Below, one piece after another: positions 9,001 to 16,438 of a stretch of 64,000 nt of DNA (position 1 is the first letter of the stretch; the number at the start of each line of letters is the position of its first letter). The DNA is from SXTU01 sp964496695 (GTDB lineage: Bacteria > Verrucomicrobiota > Verrucomicrobiia > Limisphaerales > SXTU01): assembly GCA_964496695.1 (NCBI GenBank), contig CAZCBE010000010.1:1-64000 (forward strand). The letters are read 5' to 3'. The notes below the pieces were generated by a model, which worked only from the letters and a program-made list of their open reading frames with translations, was not told the DNA's origin and made no database searches. The position numbers and the translations under genes were made by a program.

Positions 9001-9100
9001 ACAGAATCGTCCCCCTGCCCTGCTCCGCCGCAGGCAGCGCGGCCGCGAGGGACAATACTGCCAGCAGGATTAGGGTGAGATGACCAGTGGCGCGCTTCAC
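6032..9100 (-). CDS. PSD1 / cytochrome c (PSCyt1), DUF1549, DUF1553 protein
   Basis: Large exported protein of 1,022 residues. Order: signal peptide (residues 1-25), Planctomycete cytochrome c domain with heme motif C46-F-A-C-H50 and a downstream MPPPKTGKPL segment, DUF1549 (about 135-350) with a second heme-like CAECHDHKYDP motif near residue 334, a middle region with a carbohydrate-binding-like beta segment, and DUF1553 (about 650-1000). Start is GTG at 9100. A palindromic insert (6712-6795) adds about 28 residues within DUF1553, just before the conserved DPENRWLARGPRFRLPAE segment. It forms an operon with the following DUF1501 gene; such pairs are proposed to act in extracellular polysaccharide breakdown, but this is inference. 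Confidence 0.92.
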   Translation of the reverse strand: MKRATGHLTLILLAVLSLAAALPAAEQGRGTILFDRDIRPILSDHCFACHGPDGAKRKAGLRLDTREGLFGVGKSGAHAVAPGKADASELLKRITASDAGELMPPPKTGKPLSPAQVALLRRWVEEGAPWSPGWAFTPPQLPALPEVKLATWPRSPLDHFVLVALEQRGWRPAPEADRITLLRRLSYDLTGLPPTPEEVDAFLTDASPQAYDRVVDRLLASPHFGERMAQHWLDLARYADSDGYHDDFLREMHGYRDYVISAFNRNLPFSQFTIEQLAGDLLPNPTRDQLVATAFNRNGPTTSENGADAEEYRARYASERVNTTATVWLGLSLACAECHDHKYDPLTARDYYRMFAFFDQVPGNPLANGPFAEPILRIVPPGMEEQVKAAEAEQARCRDVLLKLYYAPRADWDRAQTEWEQRLRETKLDAVRLSDWRKAGPFPVNAVSAAEKLPPERAQVDGDREAARQIKWETLKVAATNDVKLEASAGIASLQCDVATVAPAILRCRLSTNATARVWLNERLVHESGREPESLGAVRLFNVRVPAGRHRLLVRMTPLTSQGELTFNAQESTAHRLRMESFKANVFAIPPAQRATNDLTSVKRVFRELHYPEIDVAQLASEVAQDRLKLVSKNTSRIRIMAESTNRVPTHVLMRGDFRKRGEAVTAAVPALFGRLPTDAPANRLALARWLVSRENPLTARVTVNRLWQMVFGLGIVKSSEDFGAQGEPPTHPELLDWLAVRFMDSGWDVKALLREIATSATYRQASIVKGLKSGRVEGASSVSLFNPPTLQPFNPFTDDPENRWLARGPRFRLPAEFIRDTALAASGLLERNRAPEGRSVLAYQPGPDLWREFAFGESLKYIQDHDGELYRRGVYMFWKRSVLHPYLAVMDAPTRDVCTARRPVTNTPTQALALLNETLLVECARALAQRLLLAEGLDDAARLQQGFRLVLARPPTEKETRTLLALHADTLRHYQADPAAAKKLVSVGESERPTKLDVAQHAAWLCVCNALLNLDETLTKE
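6712..6795. repeat. Inverted repeat inside the PSD1 coding sequence
   Basis: Perfect 25-nt arms at 6722-6746 and 6766-6790 built of GGGTTGAAGAGTGGGAGGG-type sequence, with an outer AAAGGGTTGA / TCAACCCTTT pair. It belongs to the 'TTGAAGGGTTGAAG' family also found at 11548-11628 and 28922-29018. Here it stays open in frame with the host gene. Confidence 0.85.
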
Positions 9101-9167
9101 GATTCGGACCGGCTGCGGACAGCGCTGACGATAACGGCAGAGCTGGACTGCCGCAAGCGAGGCGACT

Positions 9168-9950
9168 TCATCGCTGGCGGTTCCATGCGGCCAGTGCGTA
9201 GCGCTCGCGCACCAGCCGCTCGGTTTCCTCCTGCGGCCATGTGAGCGAACCTCGCGTTGCCTTCCAAACTCCGGCCAGCGCCTGCTTCACCGCGTCCGCC
9301 GTCAACGGCAGGTTCGTGATGAAATCCCGGTGTGGACGCCCCTCCCGGTATTCCGGCTGGCGGGAGGGCTGGGGGAGATACTTCTCCACCAAGCCGAGAT
9401 CGGCCCCCAGCAAGATGGTGCCGTGAAAAAGCAGATGGGTTCGCCGCCGGCGCTGGGCATTGCCGGAGAATTTGAGACCCCGCCAGACGAGATCGGTGTC
9501 CCCGCACTGCGCCACCGGTTCGCCTAGCAATCCGGACAGGACCCCGGCGACGCGACCAAGGATGAAGCGGTTCGTGCCGGACACCGTGGCCAGCACCGGG
9601 TCCGAGGCGATCTCCAGCACCACGGCGTAATTCAAGCAGCCCGGGCCTTGCAGGACCGTCCCGCCCCCGCTGCACCGGCGCAGCACTGGCACGCCGTCCG
9701 CCGCACACGCAGCGAGGTTCGCCTCCCGCGCCACTTCGTTACCATAGCCCACGACCACGAACGGAACCGAGGACTCCCAGAACCTCAGCCCAGCCCCACC
9801 CTGAGCTTCGCAGGTATTGAGCAAAGCCTCGTCTCCGGCGAGGTTCTCCTCCGGGGTTGGCAGGGTGTAATCGAGCAAGTGCAAGCGCGCTGATTGAAAC
9901 AGGAGCCAGCGCAAGTGGAAAGCGCGTGGGTGATTTCCTGCCCAGGGCAT
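9168..9950 (-). CDS. Lipoate-protein ligase A family protein
   Basis: Biotin/lipoate A/B ligase-fold protein, about 260 residues. The adenylate-binding signature RRCSGGGTVLQGPGCLNYAV sits at 91-110, and the catalytic-type lysine K160 is in GLKFSGNAQRRRR. This family transfers lipoate or octanoate to E2 and H-protein domains, although some members act in other steps of lipoyl assembly. The open frame extends upstream to 10238 only by reading through a repeat (10088-10211), so ATG 9950 was chosen; ATG 9971 is an alternative. No lipoylated enzyme gene is adjacent. Confidence 0.85.
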   Translation of the reverse strand: MPWAGNHPRAFHLRWLLFQSARLHLLDYTLPTPEENLAGDEALLNTCEAQGGAGLRFWESSVPFVVVGYGNEVAREANLAACAADGVPVLRRCSGGGTVLQGPGCLNYAVVLEIASDPVLATVSGTNRFILGRVAGVLSGLLGEPVAQCGDTDLVWRGLKFSGNAQRRRRTHLLFHGTILLGADLGLVEKYLPQPSRQPEYREGRPHRDFITNLPLTADAVKQALAGVWKATRGSLTWPQEETERLVRERYALAAWNRQR

Positions 9951-10087
9951 CGCAGTTTCTTGGCATCTCATTAGCACCGGGCTTGAGCCCGATGTCTGCT
10001 GGCCCAGCCGGAGCCAAGCTGTTCCAACAGCTTCGCAAGGAGGCGACCGAATGGAGGGCAAGCCGACGAAGTCGTGGGCCTTCAACT

Positions 10088-10211
10088 CCCTCTCCCTTTG
10101 CGGAGCAAGGGGAGAGGGTTGGGGTGAGGGGTTGCGTGCATGGGCGAGGGTGGCCCCACCCCTCATCCGGCCTCCGGCCACCTTCTCCCCTTGCTCCGCA
10201 AAGGGAGAGGG
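10088..10211. repeat. 28-bp perfect inverted repeat, 'CCCTCTCC' family
   Basis: Arms 10088-10115 and 10184-10211 are perfect reverse complements; the interior contains GGTTGGGGTGAGGGG and its complement CCCCACCCCTCAT. A truncated relative lies at 45693-45742. The interval 9972-10361 holds no credible gene apart from this. Confidence 0.85.
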
Positions 10212-10361
10212 CTCCCAAGGCGGCATCCCGGAGTGCAAGCAACCGAGCCGCGCCCTCCAGCCTTCGCCTCAGGAATAAAAAGTTGCTTTGGCGCGGTGGT
10301 TGGCTAGCTTTCTCGCCCGCTGCCAAACGCAGTTCAAAACGACAACCTTGCAGTTAAACGC

Positions 10362-11540
10362 ATGAGCAAACGCTTCATCTTCTCTTCCGAATCCGTCGGC
10401 GAAGGCCACCCGGACAAAGTCGCGGACACGATCTCCGATGCCGTCCTGGACGCCTGCCTCGCGCAGGACAAAACCAGCCGCGTCGCCTGCGAGACTTACG
10501 TGAAGTCGAACATCGCCGTCGTCGGCGGTGAGATCACCACGCGCGCCAAGCTCGACTTCGTGAAGCTCGCCCGTGAGGCCATCCGTGGCATCGGCTACGT
10601 GAACGATGACGATGTGTTCCACGCGGACAAGGTGTTCGTGAACACCATCATCACCCAGCAGTCCCCGGACATTTCCCAGGGTGTGGATGCCAAGGCCGCC
10701 AAGGGCAAGAAAAAGGCCGAGCAAGGCGCCGGCGACCAGGGTCTGATGTTCGGCTACGCCAGCGACGAGACGCCGGAGCTGATGCCCGCGCCGATCATGT
10801 TCGCGCACCGCCTCGGCCGGAAGCTCACCGAAGTCCGCAAGAGCGGCAAGGTCCACTGGCTCCGCCCCGACGCGAAGTCGCAGGTGTCCGTGCAATACGT
10901 GGATGACGTGCCCGTCTCCATCTCGAACGTCGTCATCTCCACCCAGCACACCGCCGATGTGGAGCACAAGCAGATCGAAGAGTTCTGCATCGAGGAGATC
11001 GTGAAGAAGGTTCTGCCCAAGGACTTGCTCACGCCCGACACCCTGTTCCTCATCAACCCGACCGGCCGCTTCGTCGTGGGCGGACCGCAGGGCGACACCG
11101 GCCTTACCGGCCGCAAGATCATCGTGGACAGCTACGGTGGCTTCGGCCGCCACGGTGGTGGCGCGTTCTCCGGCAAAGACCCCTCGAAGGTGGACCGCAG
11201 CGCCGCCTACATGGGCCGCTACGTGGCGAAGAACATCGTCGCCGCCGGCCTGGCCAAGCGCGCCGAGATCCAGTTCGCCTATGCCATCGGCTATCCCGAG
11301 CCCGTCAGCGTCTATGTCAACACCTTCGGCACCGCGAAGGAAGGCCTGACCGACGAGGCCATCACGAACGCCGTCTGCAAGGTCTTCAGCTTCAAGCCGG
11401 CCGACATCGTCAAGGCGCTCAACCTCCTCCGCCCGATCTACGGCAAGACCACCAACTACGGCCACTTCGGCAAGTCCGACAAGGATCTCACCTGGGAAGC
11501 CACGGACAAGGTCAAGGCGCTGCAAAAGGCAGTGAAGTAA
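10362..11540 (+). CDS. metK: S-adenosylmethionine synthetase
   Basis: Makes S-adenosylmethionine from methionine and ATP in the cytoplasm; 392 residues, normal length. Motifs seen: ATP-binding GEGHPDK at residues 13-19, GAGDQGLMFGYA, and the phosphate loop GGGAFSGKDPSKVDRSAAY. A lysine-rich KAAKGKKKAEQ stretch precedes the GAGDQG motif. The gene is followed by ahcY in the same orientation across a palindromic spacer, giving two steps of the activated-methyl cycle. No Shine-Dalgarno sequence is visible before the ATG. Confidence 0.97.
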   Translation: MSKRFIFSSESVGEGHPDKVADTISDAVLDACLAQDKTSRVACETYVKSNIAVVGGEITTRAKLDFVKLAREAIRGIGYVNDDDVFHADKVFVNTIITQQSPDISQGVDAKAAKGKKKAEQGAGDQGLMFGYASDETPELMPAPIMFAHRLGRKLTEVRKSGKVHWLRPDAKSQVSVQYVDDVPVSISNVVISTQHTADVEHKQIEEFCIEEIVKKVLPKDLLTPDTLFLINPTGRFVVGGPQGDTGLTGRKIIVDSYGGFGRHGGGAFSGKDPSKVDRSAAYMGRYVAKNIVAAGLAKRAEIQFAYAIGYPEPVSVYVNTFGTAKEGLTDEAITNAVCKVFSFKPADIVKALNLLRPIYGKTTNYGHFGKSDKDLTWEATDKVKALQKAVK

Positions 11541-11547
11541 GCGATCC

Positions 11548-11628
11548 AGTTGAAGGGTTGAAGAGTTTAAGGGTCAAAGCGGCCCCCCTCTTCAACCCTT
11601 CATCCTTTTAACCCTTTAACCACGCACC
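11548..11628. repeat. 'TTGAAGGGTTGAAG' inverted repeat between metK and ahcY
   Basis: TTGAAGGGTTGAAGAGTTTAAGGG pairs with CCTTTTAACCCTTTAACC and CTCTTCAACCCTTCA on either side of a short GC centre. It is the same family as 6712-6795 and 28922-29018. It fills most of the intergenic gap and could form a hairpin in the transcript. Confidence 0.75.
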
Positions 11629-11638
11629 GAACAAAATT

Positions 11639-13066
11639 ATGGCCAAGAAAACCGCCGCCAAAGCCGACTACAAAGTCAAAGACATCACGCTCGCCGAATG
11701 GGGCCGCAAGGAACTCGATATCGCCGAGCACGAGATGCCCGGCCTGATGGCGATCCGCGAGAAGCACGCCAAGGACAAGCCCCTCAAGGGCGTCCGCATC
11801 ACCGGCTCGCTCCACATGACCATCCAGACCGCCGTCCTCATCGAGACGCTCGCGGCCTTGGGCGCGTCCGTCCGCTGGGCGAGCTGCAACATCTTCTCCA
11901 CTCAGGATCACGCCGCCGCCGCCATCGCCGCCGCTGGCATCCCCGTCTTTGCCTGGAAGGGTGAGACGCTGGAGGAATACTGGTGGTGCACCGAGCGCGC
12001 TCTCGACCACGGCGACGGCAAAGGCCCCGAGCTGATCGTGGACGACGGCGGCGACGCCACCCTGCTCATCCACAAGGGCTACGAGCTCGAAAACGGTGAC
12101 GGCTGGGTCAACACCCCGTCCGACAACCACGAGGTCAAGGTCATCAAGGACCTCCTCAAGGCCATCGCCAAGAAGCGCGGCAAGGGCTACTGGCACGGCT
12201 TCGTGAAGGACTGGAAGGGCGTTTCCGAAGAGACCACCACCGGCGTCCACCGCCTCTACCAGATGCTGGAACAGGGCAAGCTGCTCGTCCCCGCCATCAA
12301 CGTCAACGACTCCACCACCAAGTCGAAGTTCGACAACCTTTACGGCTGCCGCCACTCGCTCGTGGACGGCCTCAACCGCGCCATGGACGTCATGATCTCC
12401 GGCAAGGTCGCCGTGGTCTGCGGCTACGGCGACGTCGGCAAGGGCAGCGCGCAGTCCCTCCGCGGCCAGGGCGCGCGCGTCATCGTCACCGAGATCGACC
12501 CCATCTGCGCCCTGCAGGCCGCGATGGAAGGCTACGAAGTCACCACCATCGAGGACACCCTCGGCCGCGCGGACATCTACATCACCACCACCGGCAACAA
12601 GGACATCCTCACGCTGGAACACATGGCCAAGATGAAGGACCAGGCCGTCGTGGCGAACATCGGCCACTTCGACAACGAAATCCAAGTGGACCGCCTAAAC
12701 AACGCCAAGGGCGTCAAGCGCAAGAACATCAAGCCGCAGGTGGACCAATACACCTTCGCCGACGGCCACAGCATCTTCATGCTCGCCGAAGGTCGGCTCG
12801 TGAACCTCGGCTGCGCCACCGGCCACCCGAGCTTCGTCATGTCCAACTCCTTCTCGAACCAGACGCTCGCGCAGCTCGACCTCTGGAAGAACAAGGACGT
12901 TTACAAGGTCGGCGTCTATCGTCTGAGCAAGAAGCTCGACGAGGAAGTCGCGCGCCTGCACCTGGCCAAGATCGGCGTGAAGCTCACCCAGCTCACCAAA
13001 GACCAGGCCGCCTACCTCGGTGTGCCCGTGGAAGGCCCTTACAAGCCGGAGCACTACCGCTACTAA
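11639..13066 (+). CDS. ahcY: Adenosylhomocysteinase
   Basis: Hydrolyses S-adenosylhomocysteine to adenosine and homocysteine, using bound NAD; 475 residues, in the family range. Motifs: DVMISGKVAVVCGYGDVGKG (NAD-binding loop), SLVDGLNRA, and the C-terminal KPEHYRY that reaches into the partner subunit. The N-terminus begins with a lysine/alanine-rich MAKKTAAKADYKVKDI before the conserved core. It lies directly downstream of metK, so both genes for SAM formation and recycling of its by-product are together. Confidence 0.97.
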   Translation: MAKKTAAKADYKVKDITLAEWGRKELDIAEHEMPGLMAIREKHAKDKPLKGVRITGSLHMTIQTAVLIETLAALGASVRWASCNIFSTQDHAAAAIAAAGIPVFAWKGETLEEYWWCTERALDHGDGKGPELIVDDGGDATLLIHKGYELENGDGWVNTPSDNHEVKVIKDLLKAIAKKRGKGYWHGFVKDWKGVSEETTTGVHRLYQMLEQGKLLVPAINVNDSTTKSKFDNLYGCRHSLVDGLNRAMDVMISGKVAVVCGYGDVGKGSAQSLRGQGARVIVTEIDPICALQAAMEGYEVTTIEDTLGRADIYITTTGNKDILTLEHMAKMKDQAVVANIGHFDNEIQVDRLNNAKGVKRKNIKPQVDQYTFADGHSIFMLAEGRLVNLGCATGHPSFVMSNSFSNQTLAQLDLWKNKDVYKVGVYRLSKKLDEEVARLHLAKIGVKLTQLTKDQAAYLGVPVEGPYKPEHYRY

Positions 13067-13069
13067 GCC

Positions 13070-13094
13070 GTAGCCGCCGACGTAAGGAGGCGGA
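13070..13094. repeat. 'GTAGCCGCCGACGTAAGGAGGCGGA' dispersed repeat
   Basis: A 25-bp copy of the element also seen at 32273-32297 and, in variant form, at 788-937 and 48436-48465. It begins four bases after the ahcY stop. Confidence 0.65.
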
Positions 13095-13103
13095 CCATTT
13101 CAG

Positions 13104-13131
13104 AGGCGGACGGGCAACCGTCCGCCTTTTT
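13104..13131 (+). terminator. Rho-independent terminator after ahcY
   Basis: Perfect 10-bp stem AGGCGGACGG / CCGTCCGCCT with tetraloop GCAA followed by a T run. Likely end of the metK-ahcY transcript. Confidence 0.93.
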
Positions 13132-13195
13132 GTTTCTCCGAGCCCTGCACACACGCGGTTTGCCATGCACCCGGCGAACAGGCTACAACCTCGTC

Positions 13196-14566
13196 ATGCA
13201 ACTGAACGAATTGCTCGCGCAAGTGGACGCGCTCAAGCAGGAGATTGACCGACTTCGGCCTCTGAAGCCCGATGTGGAGCAACGAGTCATGCAGAAGTTC
13301 CGACTCGACTGGAATTACCATTCTAACGCGATCGAAGGTAATTCCCTTACATTAGGAGAGACGCACGCCTTTCTCACGGAGGGACTCACGGCCAACGGGA
13401 AGCCACTCAAGGACCACCTCGACATCAAAGGCCACAACGAACTGATTGAATTCCTCCACCTCTTCATTAGAGGCAAGCAGCGCCTGACCGAAGCAGCAAT
13501 CCGCGAGATGCACCAAATTCTCCTCCGCGAACCTTACGAAACGGAGGCGGTCACAGTGGATGGGCGTATTGTTAAAAAGATGATCAAACTCGGTGCCTAC
13601 AAGACCGAAGCGAACTTTGTGCGCACCGGCTCGGGCGAAATTCATCAATACGCCGCGCCCGACGACGTCGGCCCGGGGATGCACAAACTCGTTTGCTGGC
13701 ATCAAGAGCATGATGAGAAAGCAGACTTGCATCCAGTGGTTTATGCCGCACTTCTCCACCATCAGTTTCTCGCAATCCACCCATTCGACGATGGCAATGG
13801 GAGACTCGGGCGCATCTTGCTGAACGCAGTCTTGATCCGGCACGGATTTCCACCGGTGGTTGTAAAGTTAGCGCAGCGCGACGCCTATGTGGCAGCCTTA
13901 CGGCGGGCAGATGCAAGCGAACCGGCTGGGTTGATCGAGTTTGTCGCGCAAGCACTGTTGGATTCGGAAACGCTCTACTTGCGCGGAGCGCGCGGGGAAT
14001 CGGTTGAAGACTACGATGATGTGGATAAGCAAGTGGCTTTGTTGAAACAAGAGCTGAGTTCAGTCATGCCACCAACTGAACTCACGCTAGAAGGCCAACG
14101 CCAACATTTCGAGCTGCACCTCTTTCCGTTGTTAAGTCGGCTCGGGGATAAGCTGGCACAGTTTGACGACCTCTTCGCAACACACAGCGCGGAACTACAG
14201 CACGAAACACGCAATCCTCAGGGCCACCGCGAAGGAATGTTCCTCGAAAGACTAACAATCGCTCAACTGGTTCAAAGGCTTCTCGAATTTAACGCGGCCA
14301 AAAAGCTCCTAACTCGCGGCCAATTCGGATTCATATGGGAGGGGTTTCAACGCGATGGCCCCAATGATTTTTCCGTGTCGTTGAGCTTTGGAATCAGCTA
14401 CGAGCAGCGCAAGATGCGCTTTAACTGCCCCAGTCCGCATGTCGAACGCTCAATGACTTACCAAACTTGGTTCTCCGGAGACGAACTGAACAAGTTTGTT
14501 TCCGATTTTAGTAAGACCATTCTTGATCAGATTCAGAAGAGCCTCGCGAAGAATCATTCGAAATAG
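13196..14566 (+). CDS. Fic family protein (AMPylase-type), class II
   Basis: Fic-fold protein of 456 residues. The active-site motif HPFDDGNGRLGR starts at H195 and is complete, so transfer of AMP or another phospho-group is expected. An inhibitory-helix motif S43-NAI-E47-G48 near the N-terminus marks class II Fic proteins that restrain their own activity. The C-terminal 150 residues are not recognised. ATG 13196 follows the ahcY terminator and starts a helical segment (QLNELLAQVDALKQEIDRL). Codon use is visibly less GC-rich than in its neighbours, which suggests recent transfer. Target unknown. Confidence 0.9.
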   Translation: MQLNELLAQVDALKQEIDRLRPLKPDVEQRVMQKFRLDWNYHSNAIEGNSLTLGETHAFLTEGLTANGKPLKDHLDIKGHNELIEFLHLFIRGKQRLTEAAIREMHQILLREPYETEAVTVDGRIVKKMIKLGAYKTEANFVRTGSGEIHQYAAPDDVGPGMHKLVCWHQEHDEKADLHPVVYAALLHHQFLAIHPFDDGNGRLGRILLNAVLIRHGFPPVVVKLAQRDAYVAALRRADASEPAGLIEFVAQALLDSETLYLRGARGESVEDYDDVDKQVALLKQELSSVMPPTELTLEGQRQHFELHLFPLLSRLGDKLAQFDDLFATHSAELQHETRNPQGHREGMFLERLTIAQLVQRLLEFNAAKKLLTRGQFGFIWEGFQRDGPNDFSVSLSFGISYEQRKMRFNCPSPHVERSMTYQTWFSGDELNKFVSDFSKTILDQIQKSLAKNHSK

Positions 14567-14968
14567 TGTCCAAGCTTCAGAGATGACGGAAAAGCGTCAG
14601 ATTCATTCCTCTTGCCTCTCCCCCGATGGGGGACAAGGAGCATCAGCGCGCAGCGCTCAAGAGGCTCCGAATCGAATCGCACGCCTCGGTGTGCCTCTCC
14701 CCCAATCCCAACGGGATTGCGTCCCTCAGCCCAGGGTTGGCGGAGCAAGGCGACACCTACCCTGGGTCACGCGTCTCAGAATCGGTGAACCCTGAATGGG
14801 TTCCGGCACCTCAGGCACGGAGCCGCAACCCTTTCAGGGTTGAGCCGTATTTCACCAAGCACCCAAAATAGCCTCGTCTGACTCGGCAACCTTGGGCTGA
14901 AGACCGCAGCCCCGTTGGGGCAGGCCAACCAAGCACCCGACAACTCCAATCGTCGTGTGGTCCGCGAG

Positions 14969-15061
14969 GTCTTGGAGTGCGCCAGCCCTCTGGCGCTTTG
15001 TCCGGGTGCGTGACTTCCGAGACCGTCGTGAAAGCGGCGGAGGGCCGCCGCACTCCAAGAC
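14969..15061. repeat. Inverted repeat 'GTCTTGGAGTGCG'
   Basis: GTCTTGGAGTGCGCCAGCCC starting at 14969 pairs imperfectly with the sequence ending CCGCCGCACTCCAAGAC at 15061. Each arm carries its own small GGCGC- or CGGCGG-type hairpin. Confidence 0.7.
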
Positions 15062-15265
15062 GCTGCCGCGACTCCGCTTGCCCTGGAGCGCGGGTGTGTG
15101 CGGAGCACCACCCGCAGCCAGCCACATCGTCCGCACGCGCTGCCCTCTCATCCCAGCCGTCTCCGAGTGCGGGAGAACGCGAAGTTGCTACAGGTTTCTA
15201 CCAACTCCAGTGCTGCGTATCTCGCCGCCGGTTGGGAGAATCACGACTTGATTCATCTGATTGCG

Positions 15266-15435
15266 CCACCTTGTCACTGTAATTGTCATTATCCCAGCTA
15301 TGTGCGCCATTCTTGTCACTAGAATCGTCATTCTCCTGACTGGTATCAGCATTCTCTTTGCTGGGTGCCTCATTCTCCCAGCTCAGATCGTGATTCTTCC
15401 AATTGGGCGCATGGTTCTCCCGGCTGGGAGCGAGA
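15266..15435. repeat. Degenerate 21-bp tandem repeat, about 8 units
   Basis: Units such as those starting at 15287, 15308, 15329, 15350 and 15371 share a CATTCTCCCAGCT-like core and are spaced exactly 21 bp. Because 21 is a multiple of three, both strands stay open: the minus strand reads a hydrophilic heptad around S-x-E-N, the plus strand a hydrophobic heptad. No start signals or homology support translation. Confidence 0.7.
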
Positions 15436-15578
15436 TTATCGCGTGTGGGCAATCGGCTGCTGGGAGACAGCACCGTGAAATCACGCCCCCCTCGCCACCG
15501 CGAGTTCCAGGTGCAAATCGCGCCAGGCCCGCGCTACAGCCCAACTTAGAACCTTGAACTCCGAACTTTGAACTCAAC

Positions 15579-16217
15579 TCACGGCAGTTCCCCCAGCGAG
15601 TCCGGCTTGACGACCATGTAAACGCGCTCGAACCATTGCCGGGCCGTCTCCTTGCCGGAGGGGGCCGGCTTGGGCGGGAAGCGGTTCACCATGGCAAGGT
15701 GAATGACGCCCTGCTGCATCAGCGGCTTGAGGGTCGGGGACTGGGCGGTCACGACAACCAGCTTGCTCTTGATCTCCTTGAGCGCTGCGAGGTCTTCCTT
15801 GGAGAGCTGCATGGGCATGGTCATGAAGAGCACCGTGGCGCTCGCGCCTTCGGAGGCCTGGACGATCTGGGCCGCCTGCCCCGCTGGCCACAGGCGCGGG
15901 TCCTCGGAAGGCGGACGCTTGATCTCCTTGACCTCCTTCAGGGTCACGCCTTTCTTGCCCAGGCCGGTCTTGAAACCGCTGACCTGCGATTCCATGGTCG
16001 GGCTCTTCATCACCTCGATCACCTCGGTCACCACGACCACCTTGCCCGACCCGCCGAGCAGGGCGACGGTCTCCTCGGCCGCGGAAATGCCCAGTTGCTC
16101 GAAGGGTTTGAGGTTCGTCTTGGGCGCACCCCGAAACTCGGAGAAATACAGATACGTGAGCGAGGCGAGGATGGCCATGATCGCGCCCGCAGCGATCAGA
16201 TTGTTTTTGTTGCCCAT
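15579..16217 (-). CDS. Membrane-anchored protein of unknown function
   Basis: About 212 residues. One N-terminal membrane helix (LIAAGAIMAILASLTYLYF, residues about 6-24) anchors an alternating alpha/beta domain (GGSGKVVVVTEVIE, ASATVLFMTMPMQLSKEDLAALK, SKLVVVTAQSP) facing the periplasm. The pattern of strands and helices recalls a Rossmann-like or periplasmic-binding fold, but no family was recognised. ATG 16217 was chosen because MGNKNNLIAAG gives a natural start before the helix. It is divergent from the DUF1501 gene at 16439. Confidence 0.75.
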   Translation of the reverse strand: MGNKNNLIAAGAIMAILASLTYLYFSEFRGAPKTNLKPFEQLGISAAEETVALLGGSGKVVVVTEVIEVMKSPTMESQVSGFKTGLGKKGVTLKEVKEIKRPPSEDPRLWPAGQAAQIVQASEGASATVLFMTMPMQLSKEDLAALKEIKSKLVVVTAQSPTLKPLMQQGVIHLAMVNRFPPKPAPSGKETARQWFERVYMVVKPDSLGELP

Positions 16218-16438
16218 GAGAGTTTTGGTTGGTGAAAAACTGCGCTCCAATTGCCGTGCGCGCCGGGCATTGTCAAACCCTGTTTCAAACTTTCCCCACA
16301 CGCGGGCGCAGCTTGATACTGCCCCCCGGAGCGCGGCGTGCCTCCTGCAGAAACGGCATGAAAAAAATGCAGAACGCTTTGAGTTCCGTCCGGGGTTCGT
16401 TCGTCCATAACGTGTCGCATAGCCAACTCATTCCGCCA

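Larger units (their letters stand above)
14567..15578. other. 1-kb gene-free region made of repeats
   Basis: No credible coding sequence. From left to right: short palindromes of the type CCCAACGGGATTG and ACCCTTTCAGGGTT (14600-14870), an inverted repeat at 14969-15061, and a 21-bp tandem repeat at about 15266-15435. ORFs called here on either strand have repeat-derived composition and were not accepted. Confidence 0.7.

Noticed and set aside
9951..10238. N-terminal extension of the lipoate-ligase-like gene
   Set aside because: The extension is translation of the perfect inverted repeat at 10088-10211 and of non-conserved spacer; the domain begins after ATG 9950.
10215..10361. Possible SAM or SAH riboswitch, and a TTGCTT/TAGCTT promoter, upstream of metK
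   Set aside because: I could not build a consistent riboswitch fold or find its conserved core, and the promoter match is only three of six bases in each box.
15266..15435. CRISPR array
   Set aside because: Units are contiguous at 21 bp without unique spacers and are strongly degenerate.
15261..15557. 98-residue hydrophobic ORF on the plus strand
   Set aside because: Its heptad pattern is explained by the 21-bp tandem repeat and no start signal or homology is seen.
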